Assembly: GCA_945910005.1 (NCBI GenBank)
Contig: OX246740.1
Coordinates: 60,462,646-60,526,645, forward strand
DNA: 64,000 bases
Direction of reading: 5' to 3'
DNA from: Isoperla grammatica
Lineage: Eukaryota > Arthropoda > Insecta > Plecoptera > Perlodidae
Shown here: positions 36,299 to 48,370 of the stretch, one piece after another
Layout: every line of letters starts with the position of its first letter
How positions within the stretch are numbered: position 1 is the first letter of the stretch
Program-made: the position numbers and the translations under genes
The notes under the pieces: generated by a model
Database searches by the model: none
What the model saw: only the letters and a program-made list of their open reading frames with translations
Told to the model about the DNA's origin: nothing

Positions 36299-39211
36299 AG
36301 AAACGTAGAACTAAATCCCGGCCCATCAAGTGTGTCACTTTATTGTATGAACCTGCGAAGCATCTCAGGACGGGACAAGCTGGCATCATTCAACTCACAC
36401 TTTGTGGACAATAGTGAGGCGGACATTCTATGTCTGACTGAAACCTGGTTGAACGAAAGCATTTATGACGGTGAAATTCTCGACAGTAGCCAATACGTGA
36501 TTCATCGGAGAGATAGGCGGTCGCTCGAGGCGAAGCAAGGGGGTGGCGTGATGATCGCGGTCAGCACAGGTCTCGTCGCCCGTCAGGTGGACACCTGCAA
36601 CGACTCCTGCGAGCTTATCTGGGTGGAGATCACTATCTCGGCGCAACGCAGCCTATTTGTTGGGTGTGCATATCTTCCCCCGAAACCAACACCTAACCTG
36701 CTCGACAAGTTTCGACAATCAGTGTTCCAAATACAAACCGCATCCCGACCGCAGGACAGCGTTGTATTGTGTGGCGACTTCAATTTTCCCGACATACGGT
36801 GGCAACCCTGCCCAGACTTCCCGGATACACTGCAACCAATGATTCTAGGAAATTCCAACGCAGACGCCGCTTCTGAATTCATCGATGCGTTAAACGAACT
36901 TGACCTGCACCAAAGAATTCCGTTCACAACAAGAGGAAACAATTTTCTAGACCTGTTGTTTACTAATACCCAAGACATCTCTGTCACTGTCAGTCTCGCC
37001 GAACCAGGTGTCAGCTCCGACCACGTGGCCTTCCTAAGTCACATTACTTTACCCCCAGTCGAATCAATGTGCAATCAGAAGTATAAACAACAGCAGCATA
37101 CCACATTTAACTGGAAAAAAGCAGACTTTAACAAACTCAACGAAGCTTTATTAAACTGTCAGTGGAGTCAAATGGAGCAAGCCACAACTGTTGACGAAAT
37201 GTGTGACATTTTCTACAAACTTCTAAACGAAACAATTGCAAACGTTGTTCCGAAAGTTAAAGTAAATCCACTAAAATACCCGGCCTGGTTTGATCGCGAT
37301 GTTATCGCTGCACTTAAAGACAAAAACAGGGCATATAGGCGCTGGTGTCGAACCAAACAAGAAAGCGAAAAAATCGAATACCAAATAAAACGAACGTCAT
37401 TCAAGAAACTTCAGCAATCTAAATATAAGATGTATACCCAAAAGGTGGACTCGGAAGTTGCCACCAATCCAAACCTATTGTGGGGATATATTCGACGGAA
37501 GACAAAAATAAGAAGAATACCAGTTGGAGTGGAATACAATGAAACTAAAGCAACTACCATCGACACTTGCTGTCAGCTCTTTTCTGATTATTTTTTGACA
37601 ACTTACCGTCCAAAGTCCTGCAAAAGTGAAACCCCTCCACCTGCTCAACAATATGGGAATGAGAGTTTAGCCCTATTCACCATTTCAAGTGGAGAGGTGG
37701 AAGTATGCCTTCACAACCTCGTCAACAACAAGTCACCCGGTCCTGATTCCATTCCAATTCGAGTTCTAAAATATTGCCGTAAACCGTTGTCCGACCCTCT
37801 TTCTAAACTTTTTAACAAATCCTTACTCACTGGAGTTTTCCCATCCCGCTGGAAGGATTCCAATGTTACTCCGGTATTAAAAAAGGGCAGCCGATATAAA
37901 GTGTTAAACTATAGGCCCATATCACTGCTCTCAGTTCTATCCAAAGTTTTCGAAAAATTGTTGCATGGTAGGTTGTATCATCACGTGGCTAGACACATTG
38001 CCCCGGAGCAACACGGCTTTGTACGACGCCGTTCAACAGTCACGAACCTCGCGGAATACACCGGCGATATAACTAACAGTTTCAACAACAAATTGCAAGT
38101 AGATGCTGTCTACACAGACTTTACCAAAGCATTTGACAGCGTTGACCATCGCCTACTTCTCCACAAATTATCTGGTTTCGGGATATGCGGACAACTCCTG
38201 GACCTTCTAGCTAGTTACCTGGATGGCAGAACCCAACGTGTCGTCATCGATGGATGCTCCTCAAGAACTGAGCAGGTCACATCTGGGGTACCCCAAGGAT
38301 CGATCCTCGGACCACTGTTTTTTACCCTCTATGTAAACGACATACCACAGTGCTTCAAATCGTCTAAGTGTTTGATGTATGCAGATGACTTGAAGATCTA
38401 CCAGTCTATAAGCACTCGTCAGCAATGTCTAGATTTACAAAAAGATCTTGATAGTCTCGCGTTATGGTGCAGCACTTGGAAACTAGGTTTAAATGTACAG
38501 AAGTGTAACGTCATATCATTTACAAATAAAAGAAAAAACGTCATCTTTTTTTCGTATGAAATAGCTAACGTAAGTTTAATAAGGGTTCAATCAATTAGAG
38601 ATCTAGGGGTCATAATGTCATGTGACATGTCTTTTGGCAAACATTTTGAAGCCATAACGCCGAAAGCGTACAAGCTTTTAGGGCTAATGAGGCGGAACTG
38701 TTTCAAAGTGTTTTCTAAATCTACCAATAAAATGTTGTATACTGCTCTCGTAAGACCTCAAGTGGAGTATGCGAGTGTTGTTTGGAACCCCCACCATAAA
38801 ACAAAAATCGACGGCATCGAAGGTGTACAAAAACGATTCATGAAGCTCCAGTGCGCACAAGCAAGAACTGAATATCATAGAAGTGACTACGAAAATTACT
38901 GTACCACTAACAACTTGATGTCCCTTTGTAACAGAAGGAAATACATCGACATGGTCTTCCTACACAAACTCACAAACGGGCATATAGATTCCACCTTATT
39001 AGAAAAACTCAACTTCCACGTACCACCCCGTCTTACTAGAAACAACAATTTATTTAAAACAGACCATAGTAGAATAGACGTACATAAACATACGTGTATA
39101 AACCGGCTTCAAAACACTTTCAATGATATATCTTCAAAAAACATAGACGTTGACTTAAATTCCAATAGTTTAACCTATTTTAAGAGAAATCTACGTGCCA
39201 TGTTGTTGTAA
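36299..39211 (+). CDS. Non-LTR retrotransposon ORF2: APE endonuclease and reverse transcriptase (N-terminally truncated)
   Basis: Uninterrupted frame ending in TAA at 39211. Residue numbers count the GTG at 36296 as 1; that codon is formed partly by satellite sequence and follows an in-frame TGA. The first true ATG is residue 18 (36347), so the copy probably has no native start. Residues 3-10 read NVELNPGP, a 2A-like ribosome-skipping motif (usual form D-V/I-E-x-N-P-G-P) with N for D. The endonuclease (about 15-245) shows MNLRS (N19), TETW (E49), GDFNFPDI (160-167), DLLFT and SDH (241-243). The reverse transcriptase (about 470-770) shows SPGPDSIP, NYRPISLLS, QHGFV, TDFTKAFDSVDH (first catalytic D608), SGVPQGSILGP (from 663) and YADD (695-698). 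The C-terminal part carries ALVRPQVEYASVVWNP (about 817-832), typical of this group. The protein nicks DNA and primes cDNA synthesis on the target. All catalytic motifs look intact, so the copy is young. Confidence 0.95.
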   Translation, partial: RNVELNPGPSSVSLYCMNLRSISGRDKLASFNSHFVDNSEADILCLTETWLNESIYDGEILDSSQYVIHRRDRRSLEAKQGGGVMIAVSTGLVARQVDTCNDSCELIWVEITISAQRSLFVGCAYLPPKPTPNLLDKFRQSVFQIQTASRPQDSVVLCGDFNFPDIRWQPCPDFPDTLQPMILGNSNADAASEFIDALNELDLHQRIPFTTRGNNFLDLLFTNTQDISVTVSLAEPGVSSDHVAFLSHITLPPVESMCNQKYKQQQHTTFNWKKADFNKLNEALLNCQWSQMEQATTVDEMCDIFYKLLNETIANVVPKVKVNPLKYPAWFDRDVIAALKDKNRAYRRWCRTKQESEKIEYQIKRTSFKKLQQSKYKMYTQKVDSEVATNPNLLWGYIRRKTKIRRIPVGVEYNETKATTIDTCCQLFSDYFLTTYRPKSCKSETPPPAQQYGNESLALFTISSGEVEVCLHNLVNNKSPGPDSIPIRVLKYCRKPLSDPLSKLFNKSLLTGVFPSRWKDSNVTPVLKKGSRYKVLNYRPISLLSVLSKVFEKLLHGRLYHHVARHIAPEQHGFVRRRSTVTNLAEYTGDITNSFNNKLQVDAVYTDFTKAFDSVDHRLLLHKLSGFGICGQLLDLLASYLDGRTQRVVIDGCSSRTEQVTSGVPQGSILGPLFFTLYVNDIPQCFKSSKCLMYADDLKIYQSISTRQQCLDLQKDLDSLALWCSTWKLGLNVQKCNVISFTNKRKNVIFFSYEIANVSLIRVQSIRDLGVIMSCDMSFGKHFEAITPKAYKLLGLMRRNCFKVFSKSTNKMLYTALVRPQVEYASVVWNPHHKTKIDGIEGVQKRFMKLQCAQARTEYHRSDYENYCTTNNLMSLCNRRKYIDMVFLHKLTNGHIDSTLLEKLNFHVPPRLTRNNNLFKTDHSRIDVHKHTCINRLQNTFNDISSKNIDVDLNSNSLTYFKRNLRAMLL

Positions 39212-39593
39212 CCTGCTAGATCTACATCTTACCATTTTATACCAACCACCACTGTCCACCACTGTGTTAATGTATCATTTTAATAACTAGTAACTTTTAG
39301 TAAATTCTGTGTAGCGTAATATGTTAGTAACTAAACTATAGTACATAGCACATGTTCACAGATATACATTTATTCTATCTTCTATCTATACTTTATACAC
39401 TATATCTTTTTCGACCTGTTTAACAATTTACTGTACCTCATCTTTAAATCATTTCCACTGCTGCTTAGTTCGTATATTATAATATTAGTATGTAATTAAT
39501 TGTATGTTTCTGTATTTTTGTGTATGTCTATATTGAATTTGCACTAGTGGAATTTGTATTCTGTTGCAAATAAAGGCCTAATAATAATAATAA
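39212..39593 (+). other. Retrotransposon 3' UTR with AATAAA and TAA tail
   Basis: AT-rich noncoding tail of the inserted element. It has AATAAA at 39569-39574, then GGCC and five TAA repeats directly abutting the satellite. A short tandem-repeat tail instead of poly-A occurs in several CR1/L2/I-type elements and is the probable site of template-primed initiation. Confidence 0.85.
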
Positions 39594-42500
39594 TAGACTC
39601 TAGCTAGACACTACTACCTAATATTAGATATCTGAGAATGCTGGTATGCCCTTGTGGTAGCATGGAGATGCTGGAAGTGAGTCTAGACTCTAGCTAGACA
39701 CTACTACCTAATATTAGATATCTGAGAATGCTGGTACGACCTTGTGGTAGCATGGAGTTGCTGGAAGTGAGTCTAGACTCTAGCTAGACACTACTACCTA
39801 ATATTAGATATCTGAGAATGCTGGTACGCCCTTGTGGTAGCATGGAGATGCTGGAAGCTGCTGGAAGTGAGTCTAGACTCTAGCTAGACACTACTACCTA
39901 ATATTAGATATCTGAGAATGCTGGTACGCCCTTGTGGTAGCATGGAGTTGCTGGAAGTGAGTCTAGACTCTAGCTAGACACTACTACCTAATATTAGATA
40001 TCTGAGAATGCTGGTACGCCCTTGTGGTAGCATGGAGATGCTGGAAGCTGCTGGAAGTGAGTCTAGACTCTAGCTAGACACTACTACCTAATATTAGATA
40101 TCTGAGAATGCTGGTACGCCCTTGTGGTAGCATGGAGTTGCTGGAAGTGAGTCTAGACTCTAGCTAGACACTACTACCTAATATTAGATATCTGAGAATG
40201 CTGGTACGCCCTTGTGGTAGCATGGAGTTGCTGGAAGTGAGTCTAGACTCTAGCTAGACACTACTACCTAATATTAGATATCTGAGAATGCTGGTACGCC
40301 CTTGTGGTAGCATGGAGTTGCTGGAAGTGAGTCTAGACTCTAGCTAGACACTACTACCTAATATTAGATATCTGAGAATGCTGGTACGCCCTTGTGGTAG
40401 CATGGAGATGCTGGAAGCTGCTGGAAGTGAGTCTAGACTCTAGCTAGACACTACTACCTAATATTAGATATCTGAGAATGCTGGTACGCCCTTGTGGTAG
40501 CATGGAGTTGCTGGAAGTGAGTCTAGACTCTAGCTAGACACTACTACCTAATATTAGATATCTGAGAATGCTGGTACGCCCTTGTGGTAGCATGGAGTTG
40601 CTGGAAGTGAGTCTAGACTCTAGCTAGACACTACTACCTAATATTAGATATCTGAGAATGCTGGTACGCCCTTGTGGTAGCATGGAGTTGCTGGAAGTGA
40701 GTCTAGACTCTAGCTAGACACTGTTACCTAATATTAGATATCTGAGAATGCTGGTACGCCCTTGTGGTAGCATGGAGATGCTGGAAGTGAGTCTAGACTC
40801 TAGCTAGACACTACTACCTAATATTAGATATCTGAGAATGCTGGTACGCCCTTGTGGTAGCATGGAGTTGCTGGAAGTGAGTCTAGACTCTAGCTAGACA
40901 CTACTACCTAATATTAGATATCTGAGAATGCTGGTACGCCCTTGTGGTAGCATGGAGATGCTGGAAGCTGCTGGAAGTGAGTCTAGACTCTAGCTAGACA
41001 CTACTACCTAATATTAGATATCTGAGAATGCTGGTACGCCCTTGTGGTAGCATGGAGTTGCTGGAAGTGAGTCTAGACTCTAGCTAGACACTACTACCTA
41101 ATATTAGATATCTGAGAATGCTGGTACGCCCTTGTGGTAGCATGGAGATGCTGGAAGCTGCTGGAAGTGAGTCTAGACTCTAGCTAGACACTACTACCTA
41201 ATATTAGATATCTGAGAATGCTGGTACGCCCTTGTGGTAGCATGGAGATGCTGGAAGCTGCTGGAAGTGAGTCTAGACTCTAGCTAGACACTACTACCTA
41301 ATATTAGATATCTGAGAATGCTGGTACGCCCTGTGGTAGCATGGAGATGCTGGAAGTGAGTCTAGACTCTAGCTAGACACTACTACCTAATATTAGATAT
41401 CTGAGAATGCTGGTATGCCCTTGTGGTAGCATGGAGATGCTGGAAGTGAGTCTAGACTCTAGCTAGACACTACTACCTAATATTAGATATCTGAGAATGC
41501 TGGTACGCCCTTGTGGTAGCATGGAGATGCTGGAAGTGAGTCTAGACTCTAGCTAGACACTACTACCTAATATTAGATATCTGAGAATGCTGGTACGCCC
41601 TTGTGGTAGCATGGAGTTGCTGGAAGTGAGTCTAGACTCTAGCTTGACACAACTACCTAATATTAGATATCTGAGAATGCTGGTACGCCCTTGTGGTAGC
41701 ATGGAGATGCTGGAAGCTGCTGGAAGTGAGTCTAGACTCTAGCTAGACACTACTACCTAATATTAGATATCTGAGAATGCTGGTACGCCCTTGTGGTAGC
41801 ATGGAGATGCTGGAAGTGAGTCTAGACTCTAGCTAGACACTACTACCTAATATTAGATATCTGAGAATGCTGGTATGCCCTTGTGGTAGCATGGAGATGC
41901 TGGAAGTGAGTCTAGACTCTAGCTAGACACTACTACCTAATATTAGATATCTGAGAATGCTGGTACGCCCTTGTGGTAGCATGGAGATGCTGGAAGTGAG
42001 TCTAGACTCTAGCTAGACACTACTACCTAATATTAGATATCTGAGAATGCTGGTACGCCCTTGTGGTAGCATGGAGTTGCTGGAAGTGAGTCTAGACTCT
42101 AGCTTGACACAACTACCTAATATTAGATATCTGAGAATGCTGGTACGCCCTTGTGGTAGCATGGAGATGCTGGAAGCTGCTGGAAGTGAGTCTAGACTCT
42201 AGCTAGACACTACTACCTAATATTAGATATCTGAGAATGCTGGTACGCCCTTGTGGTAGCATGGAGATGCTGGAAGTGAGTCTAGACTCTAGCTAGACAC
42301 TACTACCTAATATTAGATATCTGAGAATGCTGGTATGCCCTTGTGGTAGCATGGAGATGCTGGAAGTGAGTCTAGACTCTAGCTAGACACTACTACCTAA
42401 TATTAGATATCTGAGAATGCTGGTACGCCCTTGTGGTAGCATGGAGATGCTGGAAGTGAGTCTAGACTCTAGCTAGACACTACTACCTAATATTAGATAT

Positions 42501-45235
42501 CTGAGAATGCTGGTACGCCCTTGTGGTAGCATGGAGTTGCTGGAAGTGAGTCTAGACTCTAGCTTGACACAACTACCTAATATTAGATATCTGAGAATGC
42601 TGGTACGCCCTTGTGGTAGCATGGAGTTGCTGGAAGTGAGTCTAGACTCTAGCTAGACACTACTACCTAATATTAGATATCTGAGAATGCTGGTACGCCC
42701 TTGTGGTAGCATGGAGTTGCTGGAAGTGAGTCTAGACTCTAGCTAGACACTACTACCTAATATTAGATATCTGAGAATGCTGGTACGCCCTTGTGGTAGC
42801 ATGGAGATGCTGGAAGTGAGTCTAGACTCTAGCTAGACACTACTACCTAATATTAGATATCTGAGAATGCTGGTACGCCCTTGTGGTAGCATGGAGATGC
42901 TGGAAGTGAGTCTAGACTCTAGCTAGACACTACTACCTAATATTAGATATCTGAGAATGCTGGTACGCCCTTGTGGTAGCATGGAGATGCTGGAAGTGAG
43001 TCTAGACTCTAGCTAGACACTACTACCTAATATTAGATATCTGAGAATGCTGGTACGCCCTTGTGGTAGCATGGAGATGCTGGAAGTGAGTCTAGACTCT
43101 AGCTAGACACTACTACCTAATATTAGATATCTGAGAATGCTGGTACGCCCTTGTGGTAGCATGGAGATGCTGGATTAGAGTCTAGACTCTAGCTAGACAC
43201 TACTACCTAATATTAGATATCTGAGAATGCTGGTACGCCCTTGTGGTAGCATGGAGATGCTGGAAGTGAGTCTAGACTCTAGCTAGACACTACTACCTAA
43301 TATTAGATATCTGAGAATGCTGGTACGCCCTTGTGGTAGCATGGAGTTGCTGGAAGTGAGTCTAGACTCTAGCTAGACACTACTACCTAATATTAGATAT
43401 CTGAGAATGCTGGTACGCCCTTGTGGTAGCATGGAGATGCTGGAAGTGAGTCTAGACTCTAGCTAGACACTACTACCTAATATTAGATATCTGAGAATGC
43501 TGGTACGCCCTTGTGGTAGCATGGAGATGCTGGAAGTGAGTCTAGACTCTAGCTAGACACTACTACCTAATATTAGATATCTGAGAATGCTGGTACGCCC
43601 TTGTGGTAGCATGGAGATGCTGGAAGTGAGTCTAGACTCTAGCTAGACACTACTACCTAATATTAGATATCTGAGAATGCTGGTACGCCCTTGTGGTAGC
43701 ATGGAGTTGCTGGAAGTGAGTCTAGACTCTAGCTAGACACTACTACCTAATATTAGATATCTGAGAATGCTGGTACGCCCTTGTGGTAGCATGGAGATGC
43801 TGGAAGTGAGTCTAGACTATAGCTAGACACTACTACCTAATATTAGATATCTGAGAATGCTGGTACGCCCTTGTGGTAGCATGGAGATGCTGGAAGTGAG
43901 TCTAGACTCTAGCTAGACACTACTACCTAATATTAGATATCTGAGAATGCTGGTACGCCCTTGTGGTAGCATGGAGATGCTGGAAGTGAGTCTAGACTCT
44001 AGCTAGACACTACTTCCTAATATTAGATATCTGAGAATGCTGGTACGCCCTTGTGGTAGCATGGAGATGCTGGAAGTGAGTCTAGACTCTAGCTAGACAC
44101 TACTACCTAATATTAGATATCTGAGAATGCTGGTACGCCCTTGTGGTAGCATGGAGATGCTGGAAGTGAGTCTAGACTCTAGCTAGACACTACTACCTAA
44201 TATTAGATATCTGAGAATGCTGGTACGCCCTTGTGGTAGCATGGAGATGCTGGAAGTGAGTCTAGACTCTAGCTAGACACTACTACCTAATATTAGATAT
44301 CTGAGAATGCTGGTACGCCCTTGTGGTAGCATGGAGATGCTGGAAGCTGCTGGAAGTGAGTCTAGACTCTAGCTAGACACTACTACCTAATATTAGATAT
44401 CTGAGAATGCTGGTACGCCCTTGTGGTAGCATGGAGATGCTGGAAGCTGCTGGAAGTGAGTCTAGACTCTAGCTAGACACTACTACCTAATATTAGATAT
44501 CTGAGAATGCTGGTACGCCCTTGTGGTAGCATGGAGATGCTGGAAGTGAGTCTAGACTCTAGCTAGACACTACTACCTAATATTAGATATCTGAGAATGC
44601 TGGTACGCCCTTGTGGTAGCATGGAGATGCTGGAAGTGAGTCTAGACTCTAGCTAGACACTACTACCTAATATTAGATATCTGAGAATGCTGGTACGCCC
44701 TTGTGGTAGCATGGAGATGCTGGAAGTGAGTCTAGACTCTAGCTAGACACTACTACCTAATATTAGATATCTGAGAATGCTGGTACGCCCTTGTGGTAGC
44801 ATGGAGATGCTGGAAGTGAGTCTAGACTCTAGCTAGACACTACTACCTAATATTAGATATCTGAGAATGCTGGTACGCCCTTGTGGTAGCATGGAGATGC
44901 TGGAAGTGAGTCTAGACTCTAGCTAGACACTACTACCTAATATTAGATATCTGAGAATGCTGGTACGCCCTTGTGGTAGCATGGAGATGCTGGAAGTGAG
45001 TCTAGACTCTAGCTAGACACTACTACCTAATATTAGATATCTGAGAATGCTGGTACGCCCTTGTGGTAGCATGGAGATGCTGGAAGTGAGTCTAGACTCT
45101 AGCTAGACACTACTACCTAATATTAGATATCTGAGAATGCTGGTACGCCCTTGTGGTAGCATGGAGATGCTGGAAGTGAGTCTAGACTTTAGCTAGACAC
45201 TACTACTTAATATTCTATATGTGAGAATGGGTAAG
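39594..45235. repeat. 90/100-bp satellite, right block (about 60 copies)
   Basis: This is the same satellite as on the left, resuming in the middle of the interrupted unit. The first 2 kb has many GAGTTG units alternating with 100-bp units. The final unit (45181-45235) is degenerate (GACTTTAGC, TACTTAATATTCTATATG), which marks the true array edge. Confidence 0.97.
41300..42620. repeat. 460-bp higher-order repeat, three copies
   Basis: Within the right satellite block the rare variant AGCTTGACACAACTACC occurs at 41641, 42101 and 42561. ATGCCC occurs at 41411, 41871 and 42331, and GAGTTG at 41611, 42071 and 42531, all exactly 460 bp apart (four 90-bp units plus one 100-bp unit). The 100-bp unit following copies one and two (41711, 42171) is absent after the third. 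Confidence 0.92.
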
Positions 45236-46007
45236 TTGTCCATGGGAAAGTTTACTAACAAGAATTATCATTAATCAACTTTATTAGTGGTTTGATTGTG
45301 TTATGAACAGTTTCCGTACTTCATACCATTCAATACAATATAGATGTAGAACACATAAAAAATTAAATATGATTTACGTTGTTATCTGTGGCCATAGTGA
45401 GGTTATAGAGACCTTCTGATATGCTATCACTATCATACATGTACGTTTTATCAGGTAATAGTCCTACATGATCCGGCGTTTGACTGAGTGCAGCCGCTCA
45501 AACGGAATATGTATGAACGAGGAATGTGAATCACATAAAGGCGAGGAGATAAGAGACATATTATGAATCGTGTACTTTGACTTATCAGCCCAAGTCAGTG
45601 CCTGGGAATGCAGCGTCACCCGGCCTCACATCAAAATAACTCTTGCATCTGATTCTTTCCAAGCGATAGATTTATTGCTTGCTGACAGTTATAATGTTAA
45701 CTCGCATGTTATACTAACTGAATCCATTAGTATCTGTAGAATCAATTGCAAGTGGCTATGGTGCTGCGTCCCTTTCTCTCAACTCTCCCGCTAACGTGGG
45801 GCCTAAACCACCGAGACACCAACCACAAAAACCAACCCATCTGTGGCAGCTACAATGTGTAATTACTTAACCCATTAGGTTTTCACTAATCTACTTTCCA
45901 CGCATATAACTCGTTGGCCGGTCTTGCCGCCCGTTTTTGTTACCGAATTAATGAAAATTCGAAAACAATGTTCGGATTTCTGCCGCGCGGACTTGATGAC
46001 CCGGTGC

Positions 46008-46051
46008 GGGGGGGGGGGGGGGGATAATATAGCCCCCTCCCCCCCCCCCCC
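46008..46051. repeat. Facing poly-G and poly-C tracts
   Basis: G16 at 46008-46023 and C13 at 46039-46051 (after CCCCCT) are separated by 15 bp (ATAATATAG...) and could pair as a hairpin. Confidence 0.9.
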
Positions 46052-46311
46052 ACATCACTCAACACCCGCATGGGGTGGAGATACACGTTGTTCTTGTGGG
46101 ATGTATATTCTGCTTACAGTACGTTGCGCGTTTTAAATCAATTACCAAAATGATACTGTAATACATAAGAAGGTGACTGTAGCGTGTAGAGCCGACGTAC
46201 CAACGATGCACATAATAATGGTATAATGTCCACCACTGAAATCAGATCTCATAACTGAAAGGGGGTAGTAAATAATGAACAAACCTTCTTCTGATGTAGC
46301 TGGTTGTCTGT

Positions 46312-46560
46312 CTGTCGGCTCGGAGCTGCACCTGCCTACAACACCCCTACTGACACAAGCAACTACTACTATCTTGAAACGCTCTGCCCTGGTGTACTCG
46401 GTGTAGCTATGTGTCTGTCTGTCAGCTCGGAGCTGCACCTGCCTATTGTACAACACCCCTACTGACACAAGCAACTACTACTATCTTGAAACGCTCTGCC
46501 CTGGTGTACTCGGTGTAGCTATATGTCTGTCTGTCGACTCGGAGCTGCACCTGCTGCGTG
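46312..46560. repeat. Partial tandem repeat of 107-112 bp, about 2.3 copies
   Basis: CTCGGAGCTGCACCTGC recurs at 46319, 46426 and 46538. The intervening blocks share ACACCCCTACTGACACAAGC and CTGCCCTGGTGTACTCGGTG. The second unit has a small TATTGT insertion. Confidence 0.9.
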
Positions 46561-47423
46561 ACGCAGACGGCAATCACAATAAACTAAACAACTACTAACT
46601 ACTAAAACTGCTACTAATGCTAACCCCCAGCTGAGTAGATAAAGTTGATGTATATTTTCACAAATCAATATACCAGCTACGCTTCAGATAAAAGAATCTG
46701 TGATTTAGGTAGATGGTAAACACACAAAGAACTTAGGAAGAAGATCTTAGGAACTTGTTTTGTAAATGTTTGTTCATAAACTAACATATGAACAACTTAT
46801 GAACATAAATGTAGCCTACCAATGAAGCAGAGACTAATAAAGATTCAGTTACAGCCTTATTATATGCGGACACACGACCTTCAATTAGATGAAATAGAAA
46901 AGCTCATCAGTCAATAATGAGCAAGGTAGAAACTAGGTAAAAACCAACCAAGTTTGCTCCAACTTGTGTTGAAATTTTCCCCTCGTCAGGACTCCCCCAA
47001 CCATAGCGGTCACGTGGTCAAGCTGTTGCAGAGCCGCCAACCGCAGCCGGCCGGCGGTACCAACATGATAATGCTCGGGGTTATTAATGGTGTATACAGA
47101 GAGAGGCAGGGGAAGTTTTTGGCGGGGTTGTATTCAACGCAGCGCAAGTTTTAGTAAAGGCACCAACTTTATAACTGATATTAATTATAGAGCTCCTCGT
47201 TTTGAGTTACAGACGCTTGCAAGATAATTGCGAGCATCAATTGATCTATCTCGATGCGCAACGTAAAGCTGTAGTGTTTCCTTGGGAACGTGAACCCTTG
47301 AACTATCTTCAATAGTTCTTTCTAAAGCCTAAAGTATATTTGTGTTGTGTGACAGGATACGTACATAAGGTAAGCAATAATCACAAGATACATGAAGGTT
47401 CTTTATTGCCTACTCGAAACGTA

Positions 47424-47455
47424 ACATTACATTACATTACATTACATTACATTAG
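47424..47455. repeat. ATTAC pentanucleotide microsatellite
   Basis: Six consecutive ATTAC units. Confidence 0.92.
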
Positions 47456-48370
47456 TTCTGAAACAATTGTAAATGATATGGTCATCATCCACAAACTAAT
47501 AAGTATAAAATGATATGCTATAAATATAGAGTAGCACATTTTCAATATTACACTTTAATTGATTATGTTTCTGGTTTTAAAATGGTTTTAAAATTATACA
47601 CAAACATTATAAAAAATACACACACATCACACATATTACAGTAACGGAAAACATAAATGCAGATCAGTTTTGGAAGTAAATGGCATCGCGTTTACACAAT
47701 AACATGCAATTCTTCTGTTTGTGGGAGAAGAGTTGCTAACATTTTAACTCTAGTACTAGTCAGCAATTATAAAATGGCTAACTTGGGTGAAACATTCTCA
47801 AACGTTATATATATACACGTTTTGAAGTCAACGTTTGTCATTTTCTTCACTATTACAATGTTCTAAGTTTTGTTTTATTTCAAGTCACAGTTGAAAACCA
47901 TTTCTAAACAACTAACCTGAACGGAAGGAATATGAAACATCAAGATGGAAGTCTTTATTTAGTAAGTAACAATTACTATTAGCCTCTATCAGAGATCAGC
48001 AGTCAGATTAACTAACTTATGAAAAGGTTAAATGAAAATATCGTTAAGTTTTAGTTAATTATCAAATTGATGTAAATTAGATCAATTTCCGTTAGAAGTC
48101 CATATTGTTATTTCAGTGAAAACGATAAATTAATTGTAAGCACTCGTAAAATATTGTACTCTAGGCTATTACCAAGCTGAATGCGATGCGAATTAGACTA
48201 AAGAATCCCACACCCGCCTCTCCACGTCGTATCTCGATTAGCCTTGCTACTTTGCGCATGCATTGACCCTGGGGTATTGGTTGCGCGCGCGCTAGAGTGC
48301 AGGAGTTAAAGTGACATGATGTTGCAGTCAAGTCCGCGCGAAACCGTTCACTCTGATCCCAAGATAGCAG

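Larger units (their letters stand above)
36298..39593 (+). mobile_element. 5'-truncated non-LTR retrotransposon (CR1/L2/Jockey group) inserted in the satellite
   Basis: The 3296-bp insertion interrupts a single 90-bp unit. On the left the satellite reads ...GGAAGTGAGT and stops at 36297; on the right it resumes TAGACTCTAG at 39594. The uninterrupted unit reads GTGAGTCTAGACTC, so one C is missing and there is no target-site duplication. The element contains only the second reading frame (endonuclease plus reverse transcriptase), a 3' UTR, an AATAAA signal at 39569-39574 and a (TAA)5 tail at 39579-39593. The 5' end, with any ORF1 and promoter, is absent, as is usual for incomplete target-primed reverse transcription. 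No RNase H domain is evident. Clade assignment within the CR1/L2/Rex1/Daphne/Jockey group needs a tree. Confidence 0.95.
45236..48370. other. Unique AT-rich region, no gene recognised
   Basis: It contains a facing pair of G16 (46008-46023) and C13 (46039-46051) tracts, a partial tandem repeat at 46312-46560 and an ATTAC microsatellite near 47424. Frames are short. The 110-codon minus frame at 46142-46474 largely covers the repeat. No family recognised. Confidence 0.5.
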
